Source: Cryptomeria japonica
Taxonomy: Eukaryota; Streptophyta; Pinopsida; Cupressales; Cupressaceae
Assembly (NCBI RefSeq): GCF_030272615.1
Contig: NC_081409.1
Coordinates: forward strand, 649,918,468-649,982,467
Length of the DNA: 64,000 nt
Direction of reading: 5' to 3'
The notes under the pieces are model-generated. The model saw nothing but the letters and a program-made list of their open reading frames with translations, ran no database searches and was not told the DNA's origin. How positions within the stretch are numbered: the stretch's first letter is position 1; the number at the start of each line of letters is the position of its first letter. Made by a program: the position numbers and the translations under genes. Positions 21,819 to 32,787 of this stretch are shown here, piece after piece.

Positions 21819-24593
21819 TGTTGGCATTATGAATTAATTGATTATGTGTTGCATTGATGTTATGTCATTGATGTCAACACTAGCTATTATGGTTGGTTAC
21901 TGGTAGATAGGTTTTGGTTATCGGTAGAAGATCTAGTGTTACCGGCAGAAGAGACTATCTGTTGTACACTTCTGGCATGTTTGGATCAGTGAAATATGTT
22001 TGATTTCATGTGTTATATGCTCCATGAGCATTTTTTGGTTAGTTGGTATTATCTTGGTAATCAGATGCTATCATACACTTTGGTAAACCCTTACTGGCAC
22101 TAGTTTAAGGCTTTATCGGTAGAGCTTTCATTAAGGAATTGTAACAGGATGCATAATTGGTGTTGGTGCAACTTATTCGTGGATTTCAGGATGCTGAAGA
22201 TGTTCTTTGACCATGCTTCAACTGCTTGAAGATATTGCTTTGGCACGGTGGACCTAGAATAGGTCCAGTACCTATCTAGGTTATGGACCGGTATCATGCT
22301 AATGTTGGCATTATAACAGACAAAGGGAGATTGTTGGCATTTCAATAAGGATATTGAGAAGGTTGTTGATGATTATGGATATAACTAATTAAGGATGTTT
22401 ACTGTCTTAATATTATTATTTTGTCATTGATGTCAAGAAATTGATTTTCTAATTTAGTATGATGTTGCCATATCTTAAGAAGTATGATTTGATGAGTATA
22501 AAGATGTCGATAAAAGACACAAAGAATGTGATGAATAAGGGGAGGAATAAGTTATTCAATGGGCAACTATTACCAAGTTAGACAATGATGAAATCATGAT
22601 GTTTAGATTGTTTTGATATCTTACATATGTTTTTGATTGAAAGGTTGATACTATACTATGTTACCGAGCAAAGAACCTAGTTGGTAAACCCTAAGGTTAT
22701 CGCTATCGGTTAATGAAGGCAGAATGTCTACCGAGTGAAGTTTAGTATTTATCAAGTTGCAACCAAGTAATAACAGAATGCATTGAATGAATAAAAGCAT
22801 TATTTAATGAAGGAAGCTGATGAGCTGGTTATGATTAAATGATTGGTATGTCGTGCATAAAGTTTGTTAAAGAATCTATGGCAAAGGAAAATCGGCAGGA
22901 AGATCTACAGCTCAGATTGAACCGCATTACCCTAGCACAAGTTCCAAGAAATATATACAAGTTCCAAGGCAGGGTAAAATGTTTTCAGATCGAAGGATAC
23001 ATTGAGCCTAGTCAAGTTTGAAGATCTAATGGCTATGATTGATCATGGGAAATGTGATCAAGGAGATTAAGCGGTTGGCAAATTATTTATAAATAAGGAA
23101 CTGTTGATAAACAATGTATGCGGGCAAGTGTATGCACATGGATGCTACATAGTGATTACCGAGCACAAAAGCTTGAAGACCTGTTTGAATAACAAAGTAT
23201 AGAGCCCAGCAGATGGACAAAATAAGTCCTATTGTATTGAGCAAATAAGAATCTGCTTTAGCATTTTAGATGTGAAGTTGCAGATAGATTTTTATTACCG
23301 TTATTTTGTAAAGTGACAGAAAATCTCTTGACCGAGTGGACTTAACAGTCTTATTTGTAAAACCCTCTAGCAAGGTGACATCCTGAGTGAGTGTTTGAAA
23401 TCCTTTAACAAGGTGACTTCTAACAAGGTGAAGATCCTAACAGATTTGAGGGAAATCCCTTAACCGGGTCACATCTAGCAATGTGTTTGTAATCTTTAAC
23501 AGGATTTGCTTTTAACTGAGCATACTCTAGAAGAGTATATTTCTTAGTGGGTCCGAAATCCCACAATGGTTTTTCTCTATTTGGGTTTCCACATTAAATC
23601 TGTTGTTATGAGTTTTATGATGTTTATATGCTTTTGAGTTTGCATGTTTAGCAGTGTTGGTTATATTACTGAAGTATATGTTACCGAGGTTGAATCTTTT
23701 GTTTTTTTGGAAGATTAAGTTTGTATGATTCACCCCCCCTCTCATGTTATTAGCTTGGCATCTGTACTTAACATTAAGTATCAGAACAATCAGCTAACGT
23801 GTACTCTACACGTTACTGGGATGTTTCAAGATGATTCATGGATTTGTTATTATTGTTTTGGTCTTAAGCTGACATGGCATACCATTGTAATAAGGAATTA
23901 TGTAATGATCTTATTGTAATATTCTTTAGGTGGCTGACCTAATTGGTTTAGGCCTTAGGGTTTGCATAAATAAGAGGTAGAAACCCTTTGTAGTGTATCA
24001 TGGTTATTGAAAAGGTCATGGTCAAGGAATGTAATGTGCGAATATTGTAATATTATTTAGGAAGAGGAGTTGGTTGATCATTGGTGATCGAATTGGATTC
24101 AGAACAGGATTTAGTCCTCCAACACTGAGCTTAACCAAGACTGTAATCAGGCATGGTAGATGCTATTTCTAGCAGTTCACTCTATTAGATTGTTGTCCAT
24201 TTATCTTGAGATGGTTGTAGCCTCTCTGTAGTCAGTGAGACTCTTTTGTAATGAGTAGTACGCTCTAGGCAGTATGCCTTCGTGCAGACCCCTCATTGTA
24301 ACATATACTTTTCTTAGAAGTATCATCTGACTGTGGGTAGGCTTCCCACCGTGGTTTTTCCCTTTCTTGGTTTTTGACACATAAATCATGGTGTTATGTG
24401 GTATGGTTGCTTTGCATTGATTATCTTGTTAATTGTTAAATTGTATTGCTTACCTGTATCTGTTCCTACCGGCATCTATATGTGCTTTACCGGTACTTGA
24501 TTTGTTTAAGGTTGTATTGTGGATTGAAAGTTATAATCTGTTAACAACTGATTCACCCCTCCCTCTCTTAGTTGTTCATCGGTTATCCTAACA
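21819..24593 (+). repeat. 3' LTR of nested copia element, carrying an insertion
   Basis: It begins TGTTGGCATTATG after the purine tract and ends CCTAACA. Comparison with the 5' LTR shows an extra 1,490 bp at 22303-23792 flanked by GCTAA. Without it and its duplication the LTR is about 1.28 kb. Confidence 0.92.
22303..23792 (+). mobile_element. Permuted single-LTR insertion inside the copia 3' LTR
   Basis: It is flanked by GCTAA (22298-22302 and 23793-23797), and the empty site is visible in the 5' LTR near 16428. The first 29 bases hold a polypurine-like AAAGGGAGAT. Then an LTR-like unit runs from TGTTGGCATTTC (22332) to TTAACA (23773), with the U5 motif GATTCACCCCCCCTCTC. After it comes TTAAGTATCAGAAC, resembling a primer site. 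The order purine tract - LTR - primer site is the reverse of a normal element and fits a one-LTR circle or tandem origin. An open stretch at 22839-23021 has no recognisable product. Confidence 0.75.
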
Positions 24594-26473
24594 TTCAAAA
24601 GATCACCAAATCCGCTAGTGAAGGGAGCAATCCTTCAAGTTCTTCCGGTCCACAAGAATCAATTCAAGGAGTTGTGAGAGATACTCAAAAGGTACAAGTA
24701 TTGGAATCTTGGGTAGATCAGCTTCATGATTTCTGTGCACAGGTTTTGAAGGAGGGTTTTCAAATGATGGTTAAATTCAAGACCATTGAGGAACAATTGA
24801 ACTGGGTTTTTGATACTTTCAAACAGAACTTAGGAAAGGTGGAAGATAGCTTGACAACATGGCTCAAGATTCCTCAGCAAAAGTTGAGTGTTCTTCTAGA
24901 ACTCCAGGTTATTCCTTCGAGAGTTATATATCTAGAATACTAGAAGCTCTTGGAAAAAAAGCCCTTGTTCTCAAGTCACTTGTTGAAGACATTGACGATG
25001 CCATGAGATTGCCAGTAGAAGTGTTTCAAGATATTGTTTCTCATTGTGAGAAAGCTGTTTGTAATATCATGGATCATAATGGGGAATTATTATCAGAAGA
25101 AAGGGTTTTCTTAGATCTATAGTTGAAGATTCATCATGAGTGGAATAGTGAACCATTTTTCAGCTGCATCTATTCAACCTTTGATTACATACCAAGTCTT
25201 ATTACAAGAAATTTAGTCTTCCTTTGAGAAGAATAATGCCACAATCATTCGTTGCAATGACGTTATTGTCAAACCCGTGATCGTGGCAAAGAATACTCAT
25301 GTACCGAATCCTAATGAGCTGCAAATGATCATCCAGGAATTTGAAGGATTCGTGTCTACACATGCTACAACCTAAGTGTTTTTCAACACTTAGTTGCATT
25401 TTCACAATTGTAATCTCTTAGTTGTAGTTTCTCTTTCGACATGGTTACTTGTAAAAACATTTTGTAAATTGTAAGTCAAATCATTACTTGCACTTTTTTA
25501 ATTACAAGTAGACAAGTTACAAGTCAATTTAGAATAGGACTTGTAACTTTGAATAAGTCATAGTTAGTTATTGAATAAGTCTTGGTGGTTGAGAGAATTT
25601 CTCAAGTTAGTTAGGATTCTATCACCTTTTTGTCAAGACTCCTCTCCTATAAACACTTGAGGAGGTCTATTGTAATCCTTATTTTTTGGACAACAAGCAA
25701 AAGCTCTGCCGAATTTGCAACAAAGAAGTCTTTGAGCTTTTATGTGTAAATTGAAGAATTGAAAGAAATAGAAGAAGATTACTCAAGTGTTTAGTCTTTG
25801 TGCTACATTCTTAAGTTTGTGTTCCATATTATCTTTCTTGCAAGTGTTTCTTAGAGAGCTTAATCGAATTTGATTTGCAGTCTTTGTTCTGCAAGTATTA
25901 GAGGTTAATATAAATTAGAGTAAATATTCTCGTGGAAAGAGTTGTAAGTCTTTGTGCTCACACTTATTCTTGAGAGACAGATTAAAAATAAATTTTATGA
26001 TAAGAAATAGTTGTGAGTCTTTGAGCTCATACTAGTTCTTACTGTTTTGTGTAGAAGGGAATAAGATATTTCAGACTTTGTGTTGGTCTAATTTGTTCTT
26101 GATATCATTAACATAGAAAAGGGTAGATAGGACTTCACATATTCAAGAATTTGATCTTGATATTGTTGTCCCTTCTCGAAGGAAGTGATGAAAGTCTTTG
26201 AGCTTTCAAGAGACTTTATTTCCTTTCTCTTATTTCATTTCAAAAGTTGTTACTGTTGTTTTACGTTAAATTGCTATCACTTTTGTGGAGAGAAATTGAT
26301 ATTGGCTTTGTTGAAAAAGGAAGAAGACTGTTGTTCCATTCTATTTTAGTTTTAGTATTATATAGATAGGGGGAGCCTTCCCTTAATTAGGAGAGTATCA
26401 TACTCACACACTGTGGTTGAAACCACAATTTTGTATATTTCCACAAGTGTACAAATTTTTCAACCAACAGTTT

Positions 26474-26492
26474 TTGGCGACTCTACTGGGGA
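26474..26492 (+). other. gypsy primer binding site
   Basis: TTGGCGACTCTACTGGGGA follows the 5' LTR end after a few bases. The TTGGCGACTC-x-CTGGGGA form is common in plant Tat/Ogre-type gypsy elements, where a tRNA-Arg primer has been proposed. The exact tRNA is inference. Confidence 0.8.
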
Positions 26493-26795
26493 TACAAACG
26501 GATTCGAAAGCCTCACGCTTTTGTTTGATGTCTAGTGTCTTGCTGATTTTTTCAGAATATTATCACTTTGGTTTTTTCAGATTTCTCTAAGTTGGAAGGT
26601 GTTCATTTCTACGTTCGTCCTAAGAAGGGTGAAAGTTCTCAAGAAAAATCTTCGGTGAACAAGACAGATTTTATTTACTCACTAGTACATCCTCCCTTTC
26701 ATGATCTGCAAGCTACCCCCTGTCAAAGAAAAAGAAGCTTATCCCAAGTGAAAGTTCTCCTCTTTTTCACACTGTTGATATCTGCATCATCTAGC

Positions 26796-28330
26796 ATGAG
26801 TAATCTTCCTCCACCTCCTCCTCCCGGTCTGTGGGGAGCAACTTTTGGTCCTTTAGCCTTAACCCCACCTCTTTATCCATTTCCACAAGGTTCTTGGAAA
26901 AATCTTCCCGTTCTATGGAGATGGAAAGCAACATCTCGATGAGCATATCAAATCTTTTTACATGGCTTGTGGTGTTCTTGGAGTAGAACACCAAGATGTT
27001 GTTGTTCTCTTGTTCGTAGAAACTCTTCAAGGTATTGGAATTGATTGGTTTTTCAATCTCACTATTGGTTTGATTATATCTTGGAACTTGTTGAGAGACA
27101 AGGTCGAGGAACGTTTCAAGCCTGTAGAAGATGAACATGCCTTGCTGGCCCAATTGACCCAAATGAAGAAGGATACCCATGAAGGTATGTGTGAATTCAT
27201 TTCTAAGTTTAACAAACTAGAAAATAGAATTCCGACTAATTCTCAACCTACTCCTGTGAATCTCAAGTGATTTTTCATCAATACTTAGTTACCGGAGGTT
27301 AGTTTCTTCCTAAGACGAGCTACTCCAACAAATTTAGCTGCTGCTCAAATAATGGCTATTGAAATTGAGGACGATTTGATCCTAGCTGGTAAAATCAAAA
27401 GTGATCTTAGTCAGTCCAAAGGAAATTCTCATATGGAGATTTCATCTTCTAGTTCTACTGACCTAATGGTGCAGAAATTAGCAAATGAACTCCTTGCTTT
27501 GAAAAATCAGGTATCTCAGAATTCCTATCCTACACTGTACAAGGATATCCCAAGGCGGACATATCCTAATATTCTTCCTAGTTATGTTGCTAAGAGTCAA
27601 TCCAAGCTACCTCCTCTTCTCGAGAGGCTCATGCTTGAACCACCTCCTTCAAAGGCAGCTGTTGGTTACTATGACACTGATCAAAGTGAGTCCTCTTACT
27701 TCGATTATCAGTATGATGATGCTAGTATTCCTCAACAAGAAGAAGAAGATGCAATTGACGACTCTACTATACACTATATGCAGTATGATGATTTTGTTGC
27801 TGCCGAAAGGACTCATAGTTAAGCTTTTACTGTAATGATAAGATCCTAGACACGGTTGGCTCAACAAGGAAAAGCCACGAAAGTTGCAGGTGATTCCCAG
27901 TTACCTGTTACTATTGCTAAAAGAGGAACAACGTTGCCTTATAATCTAAAGGATGTAGCGAAAAGTCAAGTAAGTAACAATAATCCTCTTTTTGCTTCTT
28001 CCATTGATCCCAAGCCCAGTATGCCTAACCTCAAACCACAATCGGACAATGTTCATCCCTCCCTAGCTAGTTCGTTCCAAGGTTTTGACAATATTGATCA
28101 TTCTAGGAAAACAAAAATTCAAATGTCTGAGGTTGAGTATTTACAAGCTAATCCTGATCAATTTGATAAGCTAGCTAATTTTGTCAAAAATAAGGAAACT
28201 CATCCTATACTTGAAAATACTACCCGACAAGAACCCAAGAATTTGCCCAATCATTTACTGACTATTCCATCCGCTACCCCAGGAACGATAGAACCCTTTT
28301 TATATTTCCTTGTTGATCAATGGTTTTTAG
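26796..28330 (+). pseudogene. gypsy gag relic
   Basis: It starts at ATG 26796 with MSNLPPPPPPG. A frameshift near 26943 leads into the gag core VVVLLFVETLQGIGIDWFF, then SWNLLRDKVEERFKP, LAQLTQMKKDTHEGM and FISKFNKLENRIP, the Ty3 gag pattern. The same frame continues past stops near 27268 and 27286 through an acidic tyrosine-rich part (about 27660-27790) into a linker toward protease. I see no CCHC knuckle. A frameshift near 28310-28340 separates it from protease. Confidence 0.85.
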
Positions 28331-28912
28331 TTGAGAAATTGTGTCTTGGATTCTTGTGCTTCTGATAATGTCATGCTCGCTAAGGTTGTTCAAGCCTTGG
28401 GGTTGACCTTGACCAAAACTTTTTGTCATTGCTATTCAATGGAAAACAAGCAAGTGCCTCTTATTGGGCAAATCAAAGATTCTCAATTCGTATTTGCAGC
28501 TTTCCCAGAGAATAAAATAAAGATGAATGTCTTGGTAGCTAAAGTTCCAGCATCATATGGAATGTTACTTGGTTGTAATTTTTGCAAGGACGTTGGAGGT
28601 GAACTCAACATGCATATGACTGAAGCAAGGATACCTGTCAAACGTATAGTGCAAAAGTTAGTTCCTGAAAGAGAGACTAAGTACACAATTGTCAAATCTA
28701 TTGATCCCCATGCCCAGAGTCTTTTTGAATCTACTGGTTTTGGGAATTACTATCTTCATATAGATGAAATATTGGAGTTCGCTGAAGATTGGTCTTCTAG
28801 CAGTTCTGACATTTCACTACTTTCAGCAAGTGAAAAGTTTGTTGATGCTAAGCAAGATCAAGCATTAGAAGTTAAATCTTTCAGTTCCTATATCATGGTT
28901 GAAGATGATTAA
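28331..28912 (+). pseudogene. gypsy aspartic protease
   Basis: CVLDSCASDNVM near the start corresponds to the catalytic LDSGAS box, with Gly changed to Cys. The flap-side and C-terminal pattern YGMLLGCNF matches the usual YDxLLGRDF. An acidic serine-rich tail follows up to the stop at 28910-28912. The frame then continues into the extra RNase H domain. Confidence 0.8.
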
Positions 28913-29089
28913 TCTTTTGTTGCCGATGAAAATGCTCAATTACCTACTCAAGAAGAAGAATTGTAGTCTTCTCCTACACAAGAAGAAGGCTTATCCTCTC
29001 CTATCGAAGAAGATGACAACTTTTCTTTTCATGATGCATTAGTCTCGGATGAGGGTAGTACTAGTCACTCTAATGAAAACAATAGTTCA

Positions 29090-29500
29090 AATGATGTTTG
29101 GATTCTTGAGTTTTATGGTAGTTGCGCTACAAATGGATCCGGAGATGGTGTAGTTCTTATATCTCCTAAGGGAGAGATCTTTCATTACTCCTTCAAGTTG
29201 CAATTTGCTAATACTAACAACATGACTAAATATGAGCCACTTTTTTTAGGAATGAGTGTTGCATAGAAGAGAGGAATAAAAAATATCCATGCCCAAGGTG
29301 ATGCAGAACTGGTAGTTTGTCAAGTAAGAAACATAAATTAAACAAGGAATGATAGACTCAAGCATTACCGTAATTTGGTATGGGAAAATATTGAAGATTT
29401 TGATGCTTTTAGCATCTCAGTTGTACCTCGTGAGTATAATGATAGAGCTGATTCCCTTGCAATTTCAGCTACTTTGTTGGTTCCCCATCTTGGTTTTGGT
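29090..29500 (+). pseudogene. Extra RNase H domain between protease and reverse transcriptase
   Basis: Same frame as protease. WILEFYGSCATNGSGDGVV is the first strand of an RNase H fold (the usual F-D-G-A Asp is replaced by Tyr). TKYEPLFLGM carries the Glu, GDAELVVCQVRN the second Asp, and SISVVPREYNDRADSLA the last Asp. The GDAELV and REYNDRADSLA blocks are those of the archaeal-like RNase H used as a second copy in plant Tat-type elements. Two stops (near 29264 and 29338) are present. It probably helped remove RNA during cDNA synthesis. Confidence 0.8.
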
Positions 29501-29626
29501 CAAGATAAGTATATTATTGAATTGATCTACAGACCCAGTGTGCTTGACAATTGGGATCTTTGGCAAATTTTCAATGATGATAAGTAGATTAATAATTTCT
29601 TGTAAGCAGAAGATGGCTTCAAAAAT

Positions 29627-30588
29627 TTGTACTTTGAAGGGAGTAATTCTCCTTGCTCTTGTTCGTCAATCTCAATGTTAGAAACATCATCTGAACCGGA
29701 TGAAGAAATTCTTCAGCTGAAAGAAAATAAAATTCCCAAGGGGTTGGTTTCACTTGAAAAACTCTTTGATGAACATGATCGTTATATCAAGAGACGATAT
29801 CAAGAAAGTGTTGATTCTCCCATGGGATATGAGAAGTATAACATTGGCTCAGATGACGACCCGAAGTTTGTCAATATTGGCAATAACTGCACTCCGGAGG
29901 AAAAAGATCAGTTTATTCAACTTTTGCGCCAATACCGTAATGTCTTGGCTTATTCATATGACGATCTTAAAAATTTCCAAACTAAGGAGGTGCAACATGA
30001 TATTCCCTTGAAGCTTGGTGCGATACCTTTTAGACAGAAGCAACGCTAGTACAATCCAAAAATCTCAAGTACCATTGTTTCTGAAATTGAGAAAATGTTG
30101 GACTCTCGAATTATTTTTCGCATCCATCATTCAACATGGTTGGCAAACATAGTTCCGGTGCATAAAAAGAATGGGGACATACGTATCTGCGTTCGTTTTA
30201 GAAATCTTAATCAATTGTCACTAAAAGATAACTATCCATTGCCAATCATGGATTAAGTTTTGCAAACAGTGACAGGATCTGAAATGTTATCTATGTTAGA
30301 TGGGTTTTCAGGATATAATTAGATTGAGGTTAGTGAATGCGATCAACATAAGAATGCATTCACTACTCCATGGGGTACATTTTCCTACCATAGGATGCCT
30401 TTTGGGCCGATCAATGTAGGAGCTACTTTCCAACGAGCTATGGACTTGGCTTTCTATGCTACTGTTGGAATATATATTGTAGTATATCTTGATGATCTTA
30501 CTGTTTTTTCCAAAGACCATGGGAATCATCTTTTTCACTTGAAAGATGTCGTTAGCATGGCATTTCTCTTAATCCCAAGAACTTAGTT
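29627..30588 (+). pseudogene. gypsy reverse transcriptase
   Basis: Same frame as the upstream domains. After a spacer (TPEEKDQFIQLLRQYRNVLA, near 29890-29950) come IVPVHKKNGDIRICVRFRNLN, NYPLPIMD, MLSMLDGFSGYN, KNAFTTPWGTFSYHRMPFG and the catalytic VVYLDDLTVFSKDH near 30480-30515. In-frame stops occur near 30048, 30254 and 30320. A frameshift after about 30570 separates the thumb and RNase H region. Confidence 0.9.
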
Positions 30589-31389
30589 TGTGGGGTAACT
30601 AAAGGAAAACTTCTCAGTCATATTATTTCCAAGGAAGGGATAAAAATTGATTGACAAATGGTGAAATCTATTCAAACTCTCCCTTTACCGTCCAGTAAGA
30701 CCATTGTTCATTATTTCTTTGGTAAAGTGAATTTTCTGTGAAGATTCATTCCTGATTTTGCAGAAAAGACCCATCATATCATGGATATGATGAAAGGAAA
30801 AGTCACTTTTCACTGGAATGATGAGGGTAAAGCTTCTTTCAATGAAATTAAGGATGCAATTGCTCATGCACCTGTGTTGGTATGTTGTAACTACATCAAG
30901 GATTTTATCATGTACAATTATGCTTCTGAGCATACTATGTCTGCTATTCTAATGCATAAGAATTTAGAGGAGATCGAGTCTCTTATTGCTTTCATGAGTT
31001 GTCCTTTGAAGTCTCATGAACTCAAGTATTCCCCCATTGAGAAGAATACTTACACTGTTCTAAAAGCAGTCAAGTATTTCTGTTTCTACCTTATGAATTC
31101 TCATACTATTGTGTTAGTTCCTAATACAACAATCAAGTCTATCTTGACACAACAAGATTTTAGCACAAAAAGAGGAAATTGGATTGCTAAAATCCAAGAG
31201 TACGATTTGGAGATTAGGCCTACTAAACTTGTTCATGGTAGAGGACTTTGTCAGCTTATGGTAGAGAGTATTCCAGAGGAACATGAGTTGGATGATTCTG
31301 AAGATCTTCCCAATGTGTTGTTTGTTAGTACTACTGATGAATGGTACTCTAAGATACCATTTTTCTTAACCTATGGTGAATGTCAGTGA
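30589..31389 (+). pseudogene. gypsy connection and RNase H domain
   Basis: The open stretch from 30781 carries VTFHWNDEGKASFNEIKDAI (connection), then FIMYNYASEHTMSAILM, where the usual first catalytic Asp (YTDAS) is Asn. HELKYSPIEKNTYTVLKAVKYF and LTQQDFSTKRGNWIAKIQEYDLEI are typical Ty3 RNase H text. This is the normal RNase H; the extra one lies upstream of reverse transcriptase. Confidence 0.88.
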
Positions 31390-31392
31390 CAT

Positions 31393-32598
31393 TTGTCATT
31401 CAAGGAAAAGAGGACTATTAAGATAAAGGCTGCGAACTTTGTACTATGGGATACTGGTTTGTATAAAAGAGCAGTTGATGATACTTTCCTTCGTTGTGTT
31501 GATAAAGTGCCACAAGTCAAATTGTTAGAATCTTTTCATGATCAAGCTTGTGGAGGTCATTTTTTCGCACTAGTGACTGCTCACAAAATTTTGAGAGCTA
31601 AGTACTATTGGCCTACACTCTTTCAAGATGCTTTTAGATGGATGCGTAAATGTGTACATTGCTACCAGATTGTGGGCAAACAGAAACTTACGACATTACT
31701 ATTAAGATCGGTGATTATTGAAGAACCTTTCCGGCAATGGGGAGTTGATTTTATTGGTGTTATCAATCCTTCTTCAAGTGCAGGCCATTCATATGTCCTT
31801 ACTAGTATTGATTACTTCACCAAGTGGGTGGAGGCAATACGAGTAAAGCATGCTACTTTTGAAATAGTATGCAGATTTCTTAAGGAGAACATTATTTCCA
31901 GATTTGGTGTTCCACACAAGATCGTCACTGATAATGCAATCACATTTTTCTCCTTTGAGATTACACAATTTTGTTTTGAATATGGTATTTTTTTAACTCA
32001 TTCATCCAATTATTACCCTCAAGGTAATGGTCAAGCATAATCAAGTAACAAGAATATGATTACCATCATTCACAAGCTTGTGAAAGAGAATCAAAGGTCT
32101 TGGCATAAGGCTCTTTATGATGCTTTATGGGAAGAAAAAATTACACCCAAAAGAGCTATTGACATGTCACCATTTCAGCTTCTTTATGGGGTAAATGCAG
32201 AAAAACCCATCACTTTGGAACTTCCAGCTCTAAAATTGGCTAAAGCAATTAAAGATGAAACTTTTGAGAGTGCTTTAGACAAAAGAATCATTTATCTTTC
32301 TTAGCTAGAAGGACAAAGAACACAAGTGGTAGACCGGATTGCTCAACACCAACAACAAGTCAAAGTTATTTTTGATAAGAAAGCAAAGCAAAGAGAATTC
32401 CAAGTTGGTGATCACGTGTTGCTTTGGGATAAGCGAAGGGAACCGAAAGGTTTACATGGAAAATTTGATTCTCTTTGGCGAGGACCTTTCACTATTCATT
32501 GTATTGCTAGAGAAGATAGTTTTATCTTGGCTTATAGTGATGGTAAACCATTTGTGCTTCCCTATAATGGTCAACATTTCAAGCATTACTTTGAATAA
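31393..32598 (+). pseudogene. gypsy integrase
   Basis: Same frame as RNase H. The zinc-binding part has H-x-GGHF and CVHC (near 31550-31665). The core has WGVDFIGVI (first Asp), VTDNAITFF (second Asp) and YYPQGNGQA followed by a TAA stop at 32038-32040, just where the catalytic Glu codon belongs. Reading goes on through MSPFQLLYGVNAEKPI and, after a stop near 32302, a C-terminal part with FQVGDHVLLWDKRR and LWRGPFTIHCI, ending at 32598. Confidence 0.92.
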
Positions 32599-32787
32599 AA
32601 TTTTGAGGTGACCTCTTGTAAATAATGTGCAAGTCTTTTTCTTTTTTTTGGTCTTTTGTGTTTTTGTTTGTTTTCGCACTGATTGACTTTGTGGCCCAAT
32701 GGATAAAAGGAAGGCACTTAGAGATCTGGTTTCTCTTCTTTCACAATCTTGAATGTGGATAAATGAAAGAATTCCCTAGTCAGAGCC

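Larger units (their letters stand above)
15967..24593 (+). mobile_element. Complete Ty1/copia element nested in the gypsy 5' LTR
   Basis: It starts TGTTGGCATG at 15967 and ends CCTAACA at 24593, with TTCAA on both sides (15962-15966 and 24594-24598). The empty site can be checked against the gypsy 3' LTR near 37387-37405, where the same sequence is uninterrupted. Internal order is primer site, gag, protease, integrase, reverse transcriptase, RNase H, polypurine tract. All coding parts carry stops or shifts. The 3' LTR contains a further insertion (22303-23792). Confidence 0.95.
15094..25375 (+). pseudogene. LTR-resident ORF, 5' LTR copy (truncated, split)
   Basis: This is the C-terminal half of the ORF also seen at 34702-38129. 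Residues include EEEQHSNDAPKSP, a proline/serine-rich acidic linker, DYQQESLLEIFEDTP, a basic patch LKRKKQE ... RPKVAKRAKK, and a coiled-coil part (KDKLEEENRQLVAAV). The copia element interrupts it at 15966. Reading resumes at 24594 with KITKSASEGSNPSSS, VLESWVDQLHDF, KVEDSLTTWLKIPQQKLSVLL and a C-terminus near 25375. Stops (for example 15310-15312 and 15754-15756) and frameshifts are present. The N-terminal half is lost in the 2.9-kb deletion. Function unknown. Confidence 0.75.
14260..26469 (+). repeat. 5' LTR of the gypsy element, split by a copia insertion
   Basis: It runs from TGTTGTCC at 14260 to CAACCAACA at 26469. Removing the copia element leaves about 3.6 kb. It aligns with 32788-39221 in two blocks: 14260-15122 with 32788-33653, and 15125-26469 with about 36550-39221. 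A stretch of about 2.9 kb is therefore missing here. The ORF in the 3' LTR reads in frame through the equivalent junction, so this is a deletion in the 5' LTR rather than an insertion in the other. Confidence 0.88.
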
